Shown: positions 62,780 through 64,000 of the stretch, piece by piece | Layout: every line of letters begins with the position of its first letter | Position numbering within the stretch: position 1 is the first letter of the stretch | NCBI GenBank assembly: GCA_025517565.1 | Contig: JAOPKD010000002.1 | Span: 1-64,000 of the forward strand | Source of the DNA: Halapricum hydrolyticum | GTDB lineage: Archaea; Halobacteriota; Halobacteria; Halobacteriales; Haloarculaceae | DNA length: 64,000 nt | Direction: 5' to 3' | Position numbers and translations under genes: made by a program | The notes under the pieces: model-generated | The model's database searches: none | The model's input: the letters and a program-made list of their open reading frames with translations, nothing else | What the model was told of the DNA's origin: nothing

Positions 62780-63484
62780 ATGGAGGGTCTCGAAGCCGAG
62801 CTGGCTCGCGCGCGGGAACTCGACGTGAACGCGATCGCCGACGCGATCGAGTCGATCGGCTTTGAGTGTACGCGCTGTGGAGGGTGTTGTACAGCTGACG
62901 AGGCCGAAGGTGGGACGACGGAGGACGGCCCCCTCGAACCGCACACGGCGACAGTGTTCCCCGACGAGATCCGTCGACTCCAGTCGGACGGGGATTACGA
63001 CTTTCGCGACGTCGCCAGACCGATGCCGTACGGCCTGACCGAGGGTGCGGACGGCCTCGAAGGCGAGACCTTCGAGTGGGCCCTGCAGACCGACGACTGT
63101 GGCAACTGCACCTTCTATACGGAAGACGTCGATGGGGTCGGGACGTGTACCGTCCACGAGGAGCGGCCGCTGATCTGTCAGACCTACCCGTTCAGCGTCG
63201 CGCTCGGCGGCACGAGCCAGCCGATGGGCGGCGTCGTCGAACAGAAGGGAACGGTCCGCGCCCACGAGTGCGAAGGGCTCGGACGCGAAATTGCTCGCGA
63301 CGACGCCGAGGAACTCGCCGAAACCCTCAAAGAGCGGGCGATACGCGAACTCGAGGAGGCGATCGCGGTTCGAGAGCGGTACGTGCCACTCGACAGCGAC
63401 GACGTGGTCGTCTACGACTCGGAAGGCCCCAAGCGGATCGACGGGACGGCCTACGAGACCGGGGATCGAGCGTCCGGCTCGTGA
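62780..63484 (+). CDS. YkgJ family cysteine-cluster (putative Fe-S/Zn) protein
   Basis: The 234-residue protein has the CxxCxxCC-type cluster FECTRCGGCCTADEAE near residue 35 and a second set DDCGNCTFYTEDVDGVGTCTVHEERPLICQTYPF (about 112-145), the YkgJ/CxxCxxCC pattern. Members bind a metal or Fe-S cluster; their function is not settled. The ATG at 62780 (MEGLEAELARAREL) is preferred over an upstream frame extension. Confidence 0.9.
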   Translation: MEGLEAELARARELDVNAIADAIESIGFECTRCGGCCTADEAEGGTTEDGPLEPHTATVFPDEIRRLQSDGDYDFRDVARPMPYGLTEGADGLEGETFEWALQTDDCGNCTFYTEDVDGVGTCTVHEERPLICQTYPFSVALGGTSQPMGGVVEQKGTVRAHECEGLGREIARDDAEELAETLKERAIRELEEAIAVRERYVPLDSDDVVVYDSEGPKRIDGTAYETGDRASGS

Positions 63485-63553
63485 CGCTGATCGTTCGTAT
63501 CTGTCGGCAGTTTCTTAATAGAGGGGGCCGATCAGCCGAACGGTGGTTTACCC

Positions 63554-63949
63554 TTGGAGATCTCAGATAAACTCCTGTGTCTGTTCAGTGCGGACGTATC
63601 AGCCGAGGACGATCGATACGTGATCGAGGTACCGCGTCGTGAGATCGAGACCGGTTCGGTCGAACCTGACGGAACCTATCGGGTCGCGCTGATTGCCGCT
63701 GAGGACGACGAGGAAGCCGAATCCACGAGCAGCGGTGCCCCCTCCGAGCCCCAGCCGCCGGTCGAGAACGGCGAAATCCGGTACGTCGAGATCGAGGACA
63801 TCGGCAAGCAAGGCGACGGGATCGCCCGTGTCGAGCGCGGCTACGTCATCATCGTACCCGGTGCCGAGGTCGGCAACCGCGTCAAGGTCGAAATCTCGGA
63901 GGTAAAATCCAATTTTGCTGTGGGAGAAATAATAGAAGAGGACATCTGA
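63554..63949 (+). CDS. TRAM domain protein
   Basis: The 131-residue protein starts at TTG (MEISDKLLCLFSADV). Residues 1-50 form an N-terminal part, an acidic Ser/Pro linker follows, and the TRAM domain covers about 72-131 (IRYVEIEDIGKQGDGIARVERGYVIIVPGAEVGNRVKVEISEVKSNFAVGEI). TRAM domains bind RNA; haloarchaeal small TRAM proteins are thought to act as RNA chaperones. The remaining 51 bp of the window hold no gene. Confidence 0.88.
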   Translation: MEISDKLLCLFSADVSAEDDRYVIEVPRREIETGSVEPDGTYRVALIAAEDDEEAESTSSGAPSEPQPPVENGEIRYVEIEDIGKQGDGIARVERGYVIIVPGAEVGNRVKVEISEVKSNFAVGEIIEEDI

Positions 63950-64000
63950 CTGCGCCGGTGGGGGTTGTTTCTCGACGCAATCCTGTGCGATGGCGACAGA

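Overview
The window is a 64 kb stretch of a haloarchaeal chromosome (class Halobacteria). The evidence is high-GC coding sequence with strongly acidic proteins, archaeal information-processing genes (a Kae1-Bud32 fusion, Pus10, archaeal RNase J, archaeal-type ProS with a zinc tail, an archaeal KH protein, a TRAM protein), many Tat-type lipoproteins (twin Arg plus LAGC-like lipobox) and a PGF-CTERM sorting signal. The number of beta-glucan enzymes recalls Halorhabdus, but the genus is an inference. I recognised no tRNA, rRNA, CRISPR array or intact insertion sequence.

Layout. 0-2 kb: gene-poor, with a broken SdpI/DUF1648-like gene, two tiny membrane protein genes and a short inverted-repeat element. 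2-8 kb: ridA, a DUF4097 lipoprotein, a KH protein, an AAA ATPase, an MFS relic, a cysteine-rich protein and kae1-bud32. 8-13 kb: an MFS transporter convergent with a ~1060-residue beta-glucan phosphorylase-like enzyme. 13-25 kb: housekeeping genes (SPFH protein, RNase H-like, CBS protein, EamA, M48 protease, UspA, nuclease, proS, RNase J, prenyl synthase). 25-37 kb: M24 peptidase, a TetR/SDR unit divergent from an ABC-2 exporter, a CNNM/CBS protein and a double UspA lying between two copies of an IS200/IS605-like terminal hairpin, pus10, and an SsuABC/TauABC-like importer. 37-42 kb: aldo-keto reductase, a transducer-like protein without the signalling tip, and a DUF7260-like coiled-coil protein.

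42-60 kb is the most coherent functional region. A secreted, membrane-anchored GH81 endo-beta-1,3-glucanase is followed by a five-gene Opp/Dpp-type ABC importer, a Tat-lipoprotein pair (divergent DyP-like protein plus a CRTAC1 protein), a cytoplasmic GH3 beta-glucosidase and a TrmB regulator. Together these make a plausible locus for laminarin (beta-1,3-glucan) use: outside cleavage, oligosaccharide import, inside hydrolysis. The phosphorylase at 9.5-12.7 kb could add a phosphorolytic branch. The substrate assignment of the transporter and of the phosphorylase is inferred from context and motifs.

60-64 kb: a 1.6 kb gene desert with decayed repeats, then a methyltransferase, a small winged-helix protein, a YkgJ-type cysteine-cluster protein and a TRAM protein.

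Small-scale structures not explained by genes include an ~80-90 bp inverted-repeat element (1779, 5692), a 22-bp hairpin motif that supplies the stop codon of two facing genes (30361 and 33192), a 20-bp palindrome shared by two intergenic deserts (37510 and 60288), a 58-bp duplication of the proS 3' end, and a TetR-type operator at 28381.
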